A DNA stretch of 64,000 bases. Source: Spirodela intermedia. Taxonomy: Eukaryota; Streptophyta; Magnoliopsida; Alismatales; Araceae. Within the stretch, counting starts at the first letter, position 1. Every line of letters starts with the position of its first letter. This document shows positions 1 to 12,100 of the stretch, piece by piece. The notes under the pieces were generated by a model. The model saw only the letters and a list, made by a program, of their open reading frames with translations. It was not told the origin of the DNA and made no database searches. The DNA lies in contig LR746268.1 in NCBI GenBank assembly GCA_902729315.2, forward strand, positions 7,547,501-7,611,500. The letters are read 5' to 3'. The position numbers and the translations under genes are program-made.

Positions 1-2338
1 TGATGGTCTTCAAGTGCCGTGCAAGATGATGCCAGTAAGCTGTCATGGCTTTTGACTTTTGACATCCTCCCCCGTTTTGTTTCTCAGAATTTATAAAGTC
101 GCCATCAATGGATTTACAGAAGTCAACTTTATTTTATCTAAATATATCTCGTAGAACTATGGTGTTCATGGTGGCAACTATGATAAAATATCCTAGCAGA
201 AAGTATTGAAAATATCAGCTGACAGATATAGTTGTAATATCCTCGACATTTATTTATTTCTACTAATGAAAAAAATGTGGTCAGAATGCTGGCATGCGTC
301 TTTATGGGGGTGCCCAATATCATAGGGCCATGGCAGAATTTCGTCTCGTGGTTGGAAACACAAAGTGCCCTCCAATCACACGAGAAGAGATTGTGAACGC
401 ATGTGGAGTCGAAGACATCCACGATGGCACAAATTATTCAAGGTAATTATGTTAGGGTTCTGACGATCTGGATCTTTCTAAGATGTTATTCAATTCATAT
501 GGTCTTAACTTTAATTTGATTTTGTCCACACAGAACTGCTTGTGTGATTGCTGTTGCAAAGGCTCGTGACACATTTGAGCCATTCCTTCATCAGGTGCTG
601 ACTAAGACATCCTTACGACCCAGTCAAACATTGGAATCTCCCTTGAGAATCTCATTCTGCTTAAATGTTCTTGCTTGGCACGATGCGTTGCTAGTGGTCA
701 CAGAGCTTCTGGGGTGGCGATTTGGCTAATTATTTAGCTGACATTGTCCATAAAGAAAATGAAATCCCATATATTACGTTTGCCGCATTCCCTTTTTTTC
801 TGCAACAGTTGCTGCTATTCATTGTTCATTTTTCGTATTAGATTGATCATGGCTGCTTCCTTCATGCAGATATTTAATTTAATCTTTATATATCATTGCC
901 AATTGTCCAGTTCTACTCTTTACGTCATTAAAGTTTAGGCTTTTGTCGCAGTTGGGGTCCAGGCTATTGCACATACTAAAGAGGCTTCTTCCAATCTCTG
1001 TTTACTTACTGCAGGTAATGGGGTATGATGTTGGTCTCTCTCTCTCTCTCTCTCTCTCTCGCTTCTCTCTCGAATGCATATATTCTTCTACTAGTGTTTT
1101 ATCCTCATGCAACTGGTGCAAACAGAAGGATGGCGAGTACCTTAGTGGCCACAGTGTGTTCTTGAGGCGTGTGGAGACTGCCTTCATTAACTTTGCAGAA
1201 TCGACTGAACGCACATGCCGTGATAAGTAAATTTCTTAATCTTAGTCGGTGAATACATTGATTTTACATGCTCTCTACTGCACACAGCGTAGATTGTAAT
1301 ACCATTCATGTGGATTATTGCTCCTTCCAATGCTCCATCATCTTGTTGTTTGAACCATATGATTGGATTACAGGTGCATGGAGGATTTAATGAGCACCAC
1401 CCGTTATGTAACTTGGTCCATCCACAATAAGGTAAGCATCATAGGCTTCCTGGAACATGGTTTGATGCCACGTTTTATTTTCTTTTGCTAACCAGCATTA
1501 TCTCTGCAGAATCGCCCTGGATTACGACAATTCCTAGACTCATTTACCAGCGCTGACCAGACGCAATCAGTTCATCAAGAACAGTCACTTGGATCGGCTG
1601 GTAATGATAATAATAAGCATGAACAGAGTAAAGCAGATCCAAAGGTCAACCATCCTAGCCTTCAAAATGACTCGAACTCTGGCCTTCATACGATGGACAC
1701 ACGGCTGGCTGATATCTTGGATAGCACACTGTGGAACCGAAAGCTTGCACCATCATCTGAGAGAATAGTCTATGCTTTGGTGCAACAAATATTCCACGGC
1801 ATCAAAGAGCACTTCTTGGCTTCTTCAGAGCTGAAGGTGGTCTACATAGTATTACTTCTGCGCGTTGATTGTCCTCTAGATGAATGACATTCTGTAAATA
1901 GCGCTTGTTTCTTTCCTTGTTTTGTGCTATGCAGTTCAACTGCTTTCTCCTCATGCCCGTGGTCGACAAGTTGCCTGCTATGCTGAGAGAAGATTTAGAA
2001 TCAGCCTTTGAGGATGACTTGGACAGTGTATTCGATATCACCCACCTTCGCCACTCTCTGGGCCAACGTAAAAGGGATTTGGAGATCGAACTGAAACGGG
2101 TATCCTTCTTTCCACTTATGAATCAAAGATGGCGCAATCTTAATAGTTCCTGCCCGACTTACTGACGAGATTTAAAGCACAATATTTATTCTTCAACTGC
2201 TCTTAACTGTTCTTGCCTGTTCGCTTGTGTGATCTGCCATGATATCTGCAGATACAGAGACTGAAGGTCAAGTTCAGACAGATAAATGACCAGCTGAGTG
2301 GTCATCAGCTTCGAAGAATGAGGATCTCTTCCAGTTAG
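1..2338 (+). CDS. ARC5: Plastid-division dynamin ARC5/DRP5B, 3' part (5' truncated by window)
   Basis: Dynamin-related GTPase that assembles on the cytosolic face of the chloroplast (and peroxisome) division site and drives constriction. Only the C-terminal part is in the window, so the GTPase domain lies to the left. Exons read by splice signals and phase: 1-34, 285-442, 534-594, 952-1014, 1126-1226, 1374-1431, 1510-1836, 1935-2099, 2252-2338 (TAG at 2336). Blocks such as RLYGGAQYHRAMAEFR, CPPITREEIVNACGVEDIHDG, DILDSTLWNRKLAPSSERIV and LLMPVVDKLPAMLRE are typical of ARC5/DRP5B and distinguish it from DRP5A. The C-terminal tail ends ...RRMRISSS. All phases close. The first visible exon boundary (34/35) is less sure, because it leaves about four residues (CKMM) before NAGMRLYGG that I do not expect in the family. 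The last intron has a U12-like donor. Confidence 0.93.
1035..1060. repeat. (TC)13 microsatellite in ARC5 intron
   Basis: Uninterrupted TC dinucleotide run of 26 bases, beginning 20 bases after the donor of the exon that ends at 1014. It adds to the polypyrimidine content of the intron. No coding role. Confidence 0.95.
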
Positions 2339-3554
2339 GGACCACTGATGGCTCGGTATCGCCTGCACAAGACCGAGAAGCTTTTGATTTGTATCTAGTG
2401 TCGGGTTAGTTCGTTTCATGTGTTCTCCTCTGGTCGTCTCTCTGGGACAGATGAAGTAGGGGATGGTATTCTGTGTACCAGACTGTGCATGAGGAATGGA
2501 GCTCATTGTGATTAGAATGTAGAGCCCCTCTTATGCCATTAGGACTAGTTTTGAGCAGAGACACATTCCTCCGTTGCTGTAAGGATTGGTTTTTAGCACC
2601 AGCCTCTTATAAAACTTCCTGTCTTGGCACGAGCGTCGCATTGTAACTACCCATCAAGAGATTCTTCAGCTGCACCCTAAGAATGCAAGTCAAAGATGCC
2701 TGCAGTTAACATTGGCCAGACACGCAGCAATCCAATCCAGACACGATCCCTAGCATCCATGTTCTTAGTGACTTCTCTAGGCCAGAATAATTTGAATGAG
2801 AAAACTAAGGATTGGGAAGGCTGTCTACTGGATTCGGATTTCAATGGGGTCCTCTCCACGAGAGCCGATCCAAAGCTTTCACCTGGTTCACTCGACCTCT
2901 GCAGTATCATCATCCAGCACAAGCTGGCATTGGTTTGATGCTGGAGGAAACATTTCAGATTGGAAATTTTTCAGGATCATCAAATGGATAATGGGAGAGG
3001 GAATTCAGTTTAGCCCTATTCAATGCATGCAACAGAGGATTAAAACCCACCTGAAATGAATTATCTTCAGAAAGATGTCACGCCATAAAGCTGTCTTTAG
3101 GTCTTAGCAAGGCCGGCCTCTTGTCTCGTTGCTCCTACAAGCACCACCTCTTCCTGCTCCTCTTAAGAAGACAACAGAGTCATCCAGAGATCCCCATCCT
3201 GGACGAGGGAAGTCCTTGAGATCGGCCTAGCTGCTCTATTTCACTTTCATACTGTCGCTCAAGTGAAATACTTGCTGTTCATCAACACTGCAGGGATGAA
3301 GTCGAGTTAACAAGTGCCACCAGATCTACATCTATACCCATGACTAATCCTTTCAAAATCTGTAAAATATGATGTTACATTTCAAAATAAAATTAAATAT
3401 CTCATTTGTTAATTATCTGCTCATCCACTCAATAATTGACAAGTCTTAAACTAGAATCACAAAAGACTTCAGAAGATAGCGCAAGAGCCAAGGGATCCAT
3501 GGGATATTAATATTGAAATGATACTTAACCTTGATCCCTTTCTGTTTCATTCTT
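2339..3554. other. Intergenic region between convergent ARC5 and PPR genes
   Basis: Holds the 3' flanks of two convergent genes. Short open frames on both strands (for example 2696-2938 and 2677-2922) have no recognisable protein similarity. AT-rich stretches near 3360-3400 could carry polyadenylation signals. I see no further gene, RNA or repeat. Confidence 0.6.
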
Positions 3555-5297
3555 TCAAAGAAGATGTTCATCTAGATGCCAAAAGCCTTCTTTCATCTGC
3601 AAGGTCATTAGATTCAGTGTTGAATAAATTTCCCGAGACTCAGTGTGTGATTTGTCTCCTACAAGAAACAAATGGACCATGTTGCCCACTTCAAGCCAAC
3701 TCCATCCGGCGCTCTTCTTAACTCCTTTCTGTTTCCACATTCCCCTAACCTCAGCTACTTCATCCCACATCCCAACTACAGCAAATGCACTCGCAAGTGT
3801 TATATATGGTGCAGAACTCTTCGGTTCCAATTCATAAAGTTTCATTGCAGCCTCCTTCCCCAGCTTCATCTCGCCATACGTCCTACATGAACTCAAAAAG
3901 GAGCTCCACAAGACAGCATTAGGCTCGAGCGTAATGGTCTCCATGAGTTCCTTGGCTTCCCTGAGGCGCCCAGTCCTTCCATAGAGATCCACCATGCATG
4001 CATACTGGTCTAGCTCAGGAACAAGGCCATATTCACTTGTCATTAGTTCAAAATAATGGATGCCCTTGTCAAGAAAACCCCCATGGTTACAGGCGGTCAA
4101 TATAGCAGTGAAGCATATATGGTCAGGTTCGCCACCTTCCTCCACCAATTTCTCGAACAACTGAAGACTATCTAATCCTCTCCCATTCTGTGCATAACCA
4201 GTGATCATTGAGGTCCACATGATGCTGTTCCTCTCGGGTGCACAATCAAAAGCCCTCCGAGCCTCATCAATGATCCCACATTTTGAGTACATATCGACCA
4301 AAGAGCCTGAAACAGCCATATTCATGTCCCAACCTAATTTGATTAGAAGAGAGTGTATTAGCTTCCCCAGGTGAAGCAGAGCCAGCCCCCCACTGGTGTT
4401 CAGAAGGCTAGCCAATGTGAATCCGGTTGGCTTCATTTCTTTCTCTTGCATCTCCAAGAAAAGTTTCAGGGCTTCCTCCTTAAGCATGTTCTGAGAAAAC
4501 CCAGAAATAATAGAGTTGTAAAGGATGGTATCTTTCTCTGAAGAAAGGTCAAAGAGCGAGAGGGCCTGCTCGATTTCCCCATGTTTTGAATAAAAATCGA
4601 TCAGGGAGCTGATCACGAAGCTGTTTGGCTCAAAACCAGATTTTATAACTTGGGCATGAAGAGACTGGCCCTCCTCGTACGCCTCCTCCAGCCTTTTGCA
4701 TGCACTGATTATACTGGCAAAAGTATGGCTACTGGGTCTGACATCCGCCTTGAACATCTCCTTCAATAATAACAAAGCTTCCCATCCACGCCCGTTCTGT
4801 GCGAACCCAGATATTATTGAGGTCCAGGAGACCAGGTCATGCTCTCCAAGGCCATTAAAAGCTCTCCAAGCATCTCCGGTCTCCCCAGACTTGCTGTAAA
4901 GGTCCACAAGCTTGCTTCCCAGATAGACGTTGGCTTCATATCCAGCTTGAATGACATGGGCGTGGACTTGCAGACCCAGAAAGATATCCGGAGCCTTCAA
5001 ACACGAGCTCAGGACGCGGCAGAGGATGAACTTTGTCGGCTTTATTCTCAAACTGTTCATGTACTGAAAGAACCCCAGGGCTTCTCTGAAACAGCCATCT
5101 TCGCCTAGACTAATGATTGTAGACTCGAAGAAGTTGGTATTTTTTTTTCTTCCGGGAAACGAAGCAAACGGGTTGCTAGCGTATTTCACAAGGGTTCTAT
5201 CAAACCTTGAAGGGGAGCAGAAAGGCGATCCAATGGCTGATCCTTCCAACAGTTTCGGAAAGAGACCCAGACGGGAAACAATACCGCTACCAATCAT
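3555..5297 (-). CDS. Pentatricopeptide repeat protein, PLS class with E/E+ C-terminus
   Basis: Intronless 580-residue protein, the usual structure for plant PPR genes. PLS-class proteins bind organellar RNA and mostly act in C-to-U editing. The N-terminus is basic and hydroxylated, with few acidic residues (MIGSGIVSRLGLFPKLL...), consistent with mitochondrial or plastid import, which is inference. From about residue 85 there are tandem PPR motifs with characteristic signatures: GSKLVDLYSKSG, LVSWTSIISGFAQNGRG, SSLIDFYSKHGEIEQAL, GSLVDMYSKCGIIDEAR, IMWTSMITGYAQNGRG, DHICFTAILTACNHGG. It ends with an E domain (ACMVDLYGRTGRLREAKELM, NAVLWSSFLSSCR) and an E+ segment (AGWSWLEVGNMVHLFLVGDKSH). No DYW deaminase domain is present, so an editing role would need a DYW partner in trans. 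The RNA target and orthologue cannot be named from sequence alone. Confidence 0.95.
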   Translation of the reverse strand: MIGSGIVSRLGLFPKLLEGSAIGSPFCSPSRFDRTLVKYASNPFASFPGRKKNTNFFESTIISLGEDGCFREALGFFQYMNSLRIKPTKFILCRVLSSCLKAPDIFLGLQVHAHVIQAGYEANVYLGSKLVDLYSKSGETGDAWRAFNGLGEHDLVSWTSIISGFAQNGRGWEALLLLKEMFKADVRPSSHTFASIISACKRLEEAYEEGQSLHAQVIKSGFEPNSFVISSLIDFYSKHGEIEQALSLFDLSSEKDTILYNSIISGFSQNMLKEEALKLFLEMQEKEMKPTGFTLASLLNTSGGLALLHLGKLIHSLLIKLGWDMNMAVSGSLVDMYSKCGIIDEARRAFDCAPERNSIMWTSMITGYAQNGRGLDSLQLFEKLVEEGGEPDHICFTAILTACNHGGFLDKGIHYFELMTSEYGLVPELDQYACMVDLYGRTGRLREAKELMETITLEPNAVLWSSFLSSCRTYGEMKLGKEAAMKLYELEPKSSAPYITLASAFAVVGMWDEVAEVRGMWKQKGVKKSAGWSWLEVGNMVHLFLVGDKSHTESREIYSTLNLMTLQMKEGFWHLDEHLL

Positions 5298-6103
5298 CTG
5301 GAAACCCGGAAGGCTCCCGCTCCTGTTTCTCGGTACATTTCATGGTCAAATCAGACGAGAAGGTTACATCGCACATAAATCACCCACGAAAGCGCTCGCC
5401 CGACGACAGGGGGAGGAGCCTCGCATCCCCATCCGCATCAACTTCGCTCCTGTGCTTCGTTTAGGCCTCGCTGTTCACCGGGGGAAGAGCTACTTGAGAA
5501 CTGGGGCCGATCCTCTGAGGCCGGAGAACCCATCTCATATATCTTTCATGGACGTCCCCTTGCACGGTTCGTATGATGTTTTGGTAAATAACCTGTTTTT
5601 ATAGCGGTTGTTCTTCAGCTATTATTTTTTGCATGAACGTTAGAAAAAAAAGAAAGAGAAAACGTAGATTATCCCTTTTAATGTAAAGATGATCAAATGG
5701 GCATCGTAGATTATCCCTTTTATTATAAATTAAACCACTATATGGGGAACGAATTTCTGTACAGTAAATCGATCGGTGTTTCTAATCATGGTGGATTTAA
5801 TAAATATAGGCCTCAATGTTCTGAAGGAAGCCCAAGCCTTAAGAAACGCAATCGCCTTTGAATACAAGACAAGCCATAGAAAATATGCCTGATGAACATT
5901 TCTTTCACCCACAGAAAAAAAAAAAAAAAAAAACCCTCCTTGATGAGCTAGTTTTCTTTCTCGTGTTTACAGGAAGACCTCACCGAATGAACCCTAATCA
6001 TGTTTTCAAATGCTCTATAATTAACAATAGATTGCGCCTGAAGAAATATAATTTCCCTATACGGCGGGGATCTGACAGCTCCATACCGATCGAAGATCTT
6101 ATC
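5298..6103. other. Intergenic: PPR promoter side and MnmG 3' flank
   Basis: About 800 bases between two genes on the minus strand. The part near 5298-5550 is the likely 5' flank of the PPR gene; the part near 5600-6100 is AT-rich 3' flank of MnmG. An open frame on the plus strand at 5113-5604 overlaps the PPR start antisense and has no family resemblance. A 19-A run lies at 5915-5933. Confidence 0.55.
5915..5933. repeat. A19 homopolymer tract
   Basis: Nineteen consecutive A residues in the MnmG downstream flank. No flanking target-site duplication or coding remnant is visible that would mark it as a retroposed tail. Confidence 0.85.
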
Positions 6104-9100
6104 TTAGGAATCCGCCCCGTTGGCTGCAGCAGCCGCAATGGGGACGGCATCCTTCGAGGTATCGGCGGCGGCAGCCCTCAGAAACTCCTGTTTCTTCTTT
6201 GCGCTTTCCCTCCTACGGTTTGTTTCGAGGATAATGAGGAGAGCAGTAATGTCCGCCGGGCTCACTCCACCAACCCTGCTCGCCTGACCTATCGTCTGTG
6301 GGCGTACCTGAAAAATGGCAGAATCACTTGCTAAATCAACGAAGGGAGTAAGCGGGTGGGTCTGATGATTCGAAAAGTGCCCATAAGATCAAGAAAACCG
6401 GGAGATTAGAGAGAAAATTAAGACTGGCCAGCTCAAGCTGATCCAGTCTGAACAGGATCCATGAGACGCTTGCAAATTCTGGTTTATATGCTGGCTCTAA
6501 TTTGGCAAATGCAGCAGAACCATGAGATGAAATGGTCATCTTTTCAGAAACTTTCTGATGATTATGATCATACACGTGTGAGCAATTAAGCTAAGAACGC
6601 CCAAGTGGGTTGCAGCTGATTTAGTGAAGCCAAGATGCCACTGTAATGTCAAGTATCAGTAAAGTGTTCTACCTTGGAAAGCTTCTCTCTGGATTCCAGG
6701 GACAATGTCGTCAGTGAGTAGTAATCAAGGTCCTCTGGAAGTGGCCTATGCTGCTGCTTGACGATCTTGCAAAAGGGAGAAATATAGGTGTCAATACATG
6801 GCATCAACTGAGGTTTAAGAGAAGAAGAGTGCCCTGATAAGAAAGTCTGCAAGGAGATGGGGATCTTCCAACCGTGTTCTAAACTGACCTGCTGAAGTTG
6901 GCTCTGCTGGCGGATGATGAAGCCCTCATATTTGATATCAATCTCTACACACTCTTTCTCCATCTTTGAAAGAAGCTTGTTTCCAAGCCCATGCTTATCA
7001 AGGACCTTATATTCTATATGTGGTTTCTTCAAGATGCTTTCCAAAGTCGCAGAATCCCTGACCGGTTGACCTGATAAAAGACTGACCTCCGTAGAAAAAT
7101 CTCCCCCTGTACACATTTTTCAATCACCTCCTGAGTTAGTGTATTATTGAGTATTAATTTCAAATTAATGTGTTACTGTGGGAAATGAAGAGCTGAAACG
7201 AGGGAAGCTTCCAAGGATGAAGATCAAGGAAATCTTAACCTGAAACCCGCGCGTTCTTTAGACGTTCCTTCTCCTCCACAATTCGGGCTTGCTTAGACTG
7301 GTACAAATTCCAACGCCTATCATCTATCAAACCAATTTCTCTTCCAAGAGGTGTTAATCTGCTATCCGCATTATCAGCACGCAGAAGTAATCTGTGTTCT
7401 GAACGACTGGTAAATAAGAGGTTAGCTTCTCAGCATCTGTCATCTGAGCCTAGTGGGAATTTGTCAAAGCATTGGCCTAAAGATGACTTTTGAAACAAAA
7501 CAAACGTAATGTTCCATACACCCCCATCCGAAACTAATATATTCTAAGAAAAAAAATGATTTCTCATGATCTATTTGTCTGAGGTCCTCTTCTAAATGCA
7601 TCACGACCTGAGAACAATAGAATATGAAACAGGGGCTAAATTTCTTACAGAAGCATGAATATGAGAATGATCGGCGATGACAATAGAATTCCAGGGGATG
7701 AGAAATGGATGACAATACCAATCGCGAAAAAGAAAGTTCTTTGAGAAACTAGTACAACGGCTTCAAAGACTCATGGTCAAGGTTTTGATGATTCAACAAA
7801 CAAGTGCCTTCACGCTGAGAGATTTTTATTCCACTTGGGATGTCCTATCTTTAGAAATGAAATAACATTCTATTGTCTGAAAATACTACATTGTATAGAA
7901 GTATGTGTAAGACATGCAAAAACAAGAGAAGTCAACTGCTGGTAAAATATTAATCAACTTGTTTTTCAAGTCAAGAAACGATAAAATTTTAGCAAGTTAA
8001 AGCAGATTTCTGATCAAAAGTATTAGTTCAAATAGGATGTTTTCGGCCATTTGATTAATTTTTTAACAGCTAGAAACGTAGGTTAAGGATAGACCAAGAA
8101 CAACAAAAAGGATGAGGAAATTCTAAAGCATGAATTAAGCCTAAGTCATTGTAACTATGCCAGAAAATGGAATATATTTGTCGTCGGAATTACTCACCAT
8201 CACCCCTTATGACATCCTCAGAAAATTCGCTTTTCAGAACGAAAACAGCGAGAAAATGATTTATCGTAACTATCTTAGATGGGCAAAGCACAAATCAACT
8301 TACAGCTAGATAGTCATTGTATAGTTTTCATTCAAATAGCAAAATTTTACCTTGTTAGCATTCGATAGGGCTCTCGAAGGTCTTTTGTCACAAGATCATC
8401 TATCAAGGTCCCTATGTAGCTGCTTTCCCTTTCTAGAACGATCAGGGGCTTTCCACATGAATGCCTTGCAGCATTTATTCCCGATAATATGCCCTATTAG
8501 AGAATAGATAACTTCAGAGATGAGAATCAAGAAAGAAATGTGATACTGGAAGGAAGATGTGCAATTCATTTGTAAAGATAGTCACACACAACATCAAAAA
8601 AAATTGGGGAAAATCATGTAGACCGCAAGTGACCTGCAAGTGGACATTCTCAGCCCTGCGACACTATGGTCTCACATTACCCTGGCCCGGCATGTGCATC
8701 AGTTAACATCATTTAAAAAACGATCCAGAAGAGAAACGTTGGGAAGGGTGACGGCGGAGCCTGTCCCACAAATATGAGTGAGAGAGTAATCTATTGACGT
8801 AATGCTTTGTATTGTGTCAATTTATGTTCACAATGAATCATTTATGACATTTAATTTGATTTTTTGTATTAATATAATTATTGATAAATTTAGGAAAAGG
8901 TATTTACTTTTCTTCCTGAATTTACAAGGCATGAAACCTTCTTGTGATGGAGCATGTCTTCTCAGATGGGCCACAACATGTTATTCTTGCATCTCGCTTT
9001 CACATGAAGAAATAACGACTATAGAGGAAAAACCAACATTCGTTTTCACTGACAGAGAACTCAAGAAAAATGTAGGAGGGATACCTGTGCAGCAGCTTCT

Positions 9101-12100
9101 TCATACCCTGTGGTTCCATTAATCTGACCTGAAAAGAAAAGCCCTTCAATTTTTTTGGTCATGAGCGATCTAAAGCATTGATGAGCAGGCAAGAAGTCAT
9201 ATTCCACAGCATATGCTGGCCTCAACATCAAACAATTCTCAAGCCCTGGCAGTGTCCTCAAGAGTCCTAGCTGCAGCCGCTCAGGTAATCCTGTTGAGAA
9301 TCCCTATTTTCGAACTAATTATGATCGTTAAGGTATAAAAACTTCCACAGGAAAAAATACACAGGCATTCTAAAAGCAGAAACAGAAATTGTGGGAAGAA
9401 GTGTAATTAGGAGTAAGTTTCGGTTGGTCAGTTTCCTAGTTGAAAGCAGTTTACTACGTCAGTTTCCATAACCCAGGTAGTTTCCTCTTTCTGTGGCCAG
9501 GAAAATTGTATGTAACTAGCAATTGTTCTTTGATTTGAGAAGAAGAAACTTTTCCCTATCTTGTCTGGTTTGTGTCAGAAATATGTCATCAAATACGTCA
9601 AATTGAGGAGGCACACTAGAAAAAAAATTATAAATACTTTCGGAGAAATACAGAAAAACAGCACAAGATGAAGATCCATTACTCAGTCAATCAACTTGCT
9701 ATATGTTTTAAGACGTGATTTCTATACAAGGGCAGTTTTCCACGAAAACATCATGATGGTTTTGTCCTCAACAAGCTGAAGGCGCAAAAAGACTAGGTTT
9801 CCTTGATATATGCCGCCCACCATGCCTTACATCCTGAGATATAAGCCATGGAGATCCGGAACAGAGAGCTATTGAAATGGGTCAGGGATTTTGTGAAAAA
9901 AATTCCCGGATTCCAAATACAGTAAAAAGGTGACCGAAAAAGCCAACGTTACAAGGTCATCTATGATATGTAATCTGAAGTCAGATGCAGTTCATCACTC
10001 ACTTGTAAACTGGAGATGAGTACACTCCGCACAGAAAACTACTCTCCTTTAGTATTCGGCAAAACAACCACAAGATGAAACCACAAGACAGATGTCCACT
10101 TAACCGGCAATCCATATGAAATTCAGAAAAATGCACAGGAGCCAATATAGGAAAAAGAAAATATTTTCATATAATATCAAATGACTGAGCAGAGAATAAC
10201 GTTTATTATACCTGCACATAGAGCTCAGGCACATTTCGACCCTCGGGTTCGAGAAAAATTTGATGAGATTCTTTGTCTTGAAACCTCACGATCTGAAAGA
10301 AGCATGTACATGTTACTTCACAAGTATTCTAGCAGGGAAGTTAAGGTTGACACTTCTAGCTTACACAAAATGCTGATACAAAATCCAAAACTCATGTGCT
10401 CACTAAGGCTTTTTTCACCATTATGTATCCGATACGATATAAAACATCGTAGCTATATCAGAAGACCAACGTTTGACAGGTCAAACTTTGCATAAGGCAA
10501 GTTTTGAAAAAGTATAGTTTTTAAAATTGTCTACAAAAATGATTTGATTTCTAATCCCTTGACTGACAAGTAGGAGTCTCACTTCCGTGCGTTGTAACAA
10601 GGATGTGTAGTTTGTGTATCACACTGCCAGGATCCAGGCTGTAAGTCTCACAGCTAGCTTCTTGTAAATTTGAGTTGTGGCTTGTGCAGTATGTTATGAT
10701 GCTGTAATTTCGCATTAGTAAACTTATAAAGGAAATTATAAATAATAAAAAAGGAAATTTCTTTTTCACCAATTTCATGCACTCAATGCCAGCACCACAT
10801 ATGAGTCCCAAAACAGTAGTCAAATGCCACAAGAAAATCAGCTTCTATTAGGTGAAAAGCTGCTGAATGTTTTGTCTTCGAGACTTTGACCACATCCCGA
10901 TTAATAGGATAAAACGTTGTCTCATAATGAATTTTGTCACAATCATTACTTTGACATCACTATCATTACGTGGTAAGCACCCGGATCAAACAAGCAGATC
11001 CACAATGCAACAAAATGTACCTACTATTACTATTGTGTTTTAGCGATGAACATCGTTCAGATTTGCTAATCTGCTCAGATTTTATGCTTAAATGTGGAGG
11101 CATCAACTAGCAAGAATTATTTAATGGAAACTTTTCATTTGTGGCCACTTAAGTTTGGTTATTGCAGGGGAATGCAATGGTACGAAACTGACTAGTAGAA
11201 ATCTGGAGACGAGAAGATGTGAGCCTCTTCAGATTTTTATAATCACTTTTTTTGTACTTCTCATCACCGTGGTCACATCGTGCTCTCCTATCCTTCTGGC
11301 TTCTTGATAGGGAAGATTTACTTGGAAAAGATTTGTTGAGCACTTCTAGGAAACGGTGACGATGAAGCCTCCCTATAAAATGCAGGGATATTTCATGGCC
11401 TTAAGCGCGTTATTCTCTGGTCTTTTAAGCAGCCAGTTTGTGATCTTTCAATGATTGCATACGGTTCTGCATGGCCTTTACAAAGCAGCCTGTCTACCAT
11501 GGAGCGAAATTAATCCATTTTTCCAGACCCAGTTGCCCGGAATAAATTAATGGACTTCAAAGATATGTATTTATTGGAGTAAAGAAACTCTGACAAAATA
11601 TCCCATTAACAAAATGGCAACACATAAACAGGGAGCAGATTCCGTATCAAAATTTCCCAAGCATTCCACGAAGGCATAACAAAAAAAATTAATTCTGTAC
11701 ATGATTAGCAGCAAAGAAAAAACTCTAGGTGCACATGACGGGGTTGTGACCATGAAAAAAGCCCAAATATCATGACCAAAACATGTAACAGGCTCTAACT
11801 CTGAGCTACAAATTACAAGAACAAAATATTAATATTTGAAAGATAACAAGGAAGATTAATGGCATCTGTGAGAATAATCATAACTCCTGTTGGAAGTACC
11901 TTGTCTTCGATTGATGGGCAGTATCTTGGTCCTTTAGCATCAACCCAGCCGCCATATGTTGGCGTTTCATGCAGATTGTCTTTAATAAGCTGATGAGTAC
12001 TTTTGGTGGTACGAGTCAAATAGCAGCACATCTGTTCCCGTTCGATGTGGTACTCAGGATCAAAGCTAAACCAGCCTACCTGAATCAAAGTAGCAAGATA

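Noticed and set aside
5113-5604. 163-codon frame on the plus strand
   Set aside because: It overlaps the PPR start antisense, has no family resemblance and has no coding bias of its own.
8802-9122. 106-codon plus-strand frame
   Set aside because: Partly antisense to MnmG exon 9085-9303, the rest AT-rich intron; no recognisable protein.
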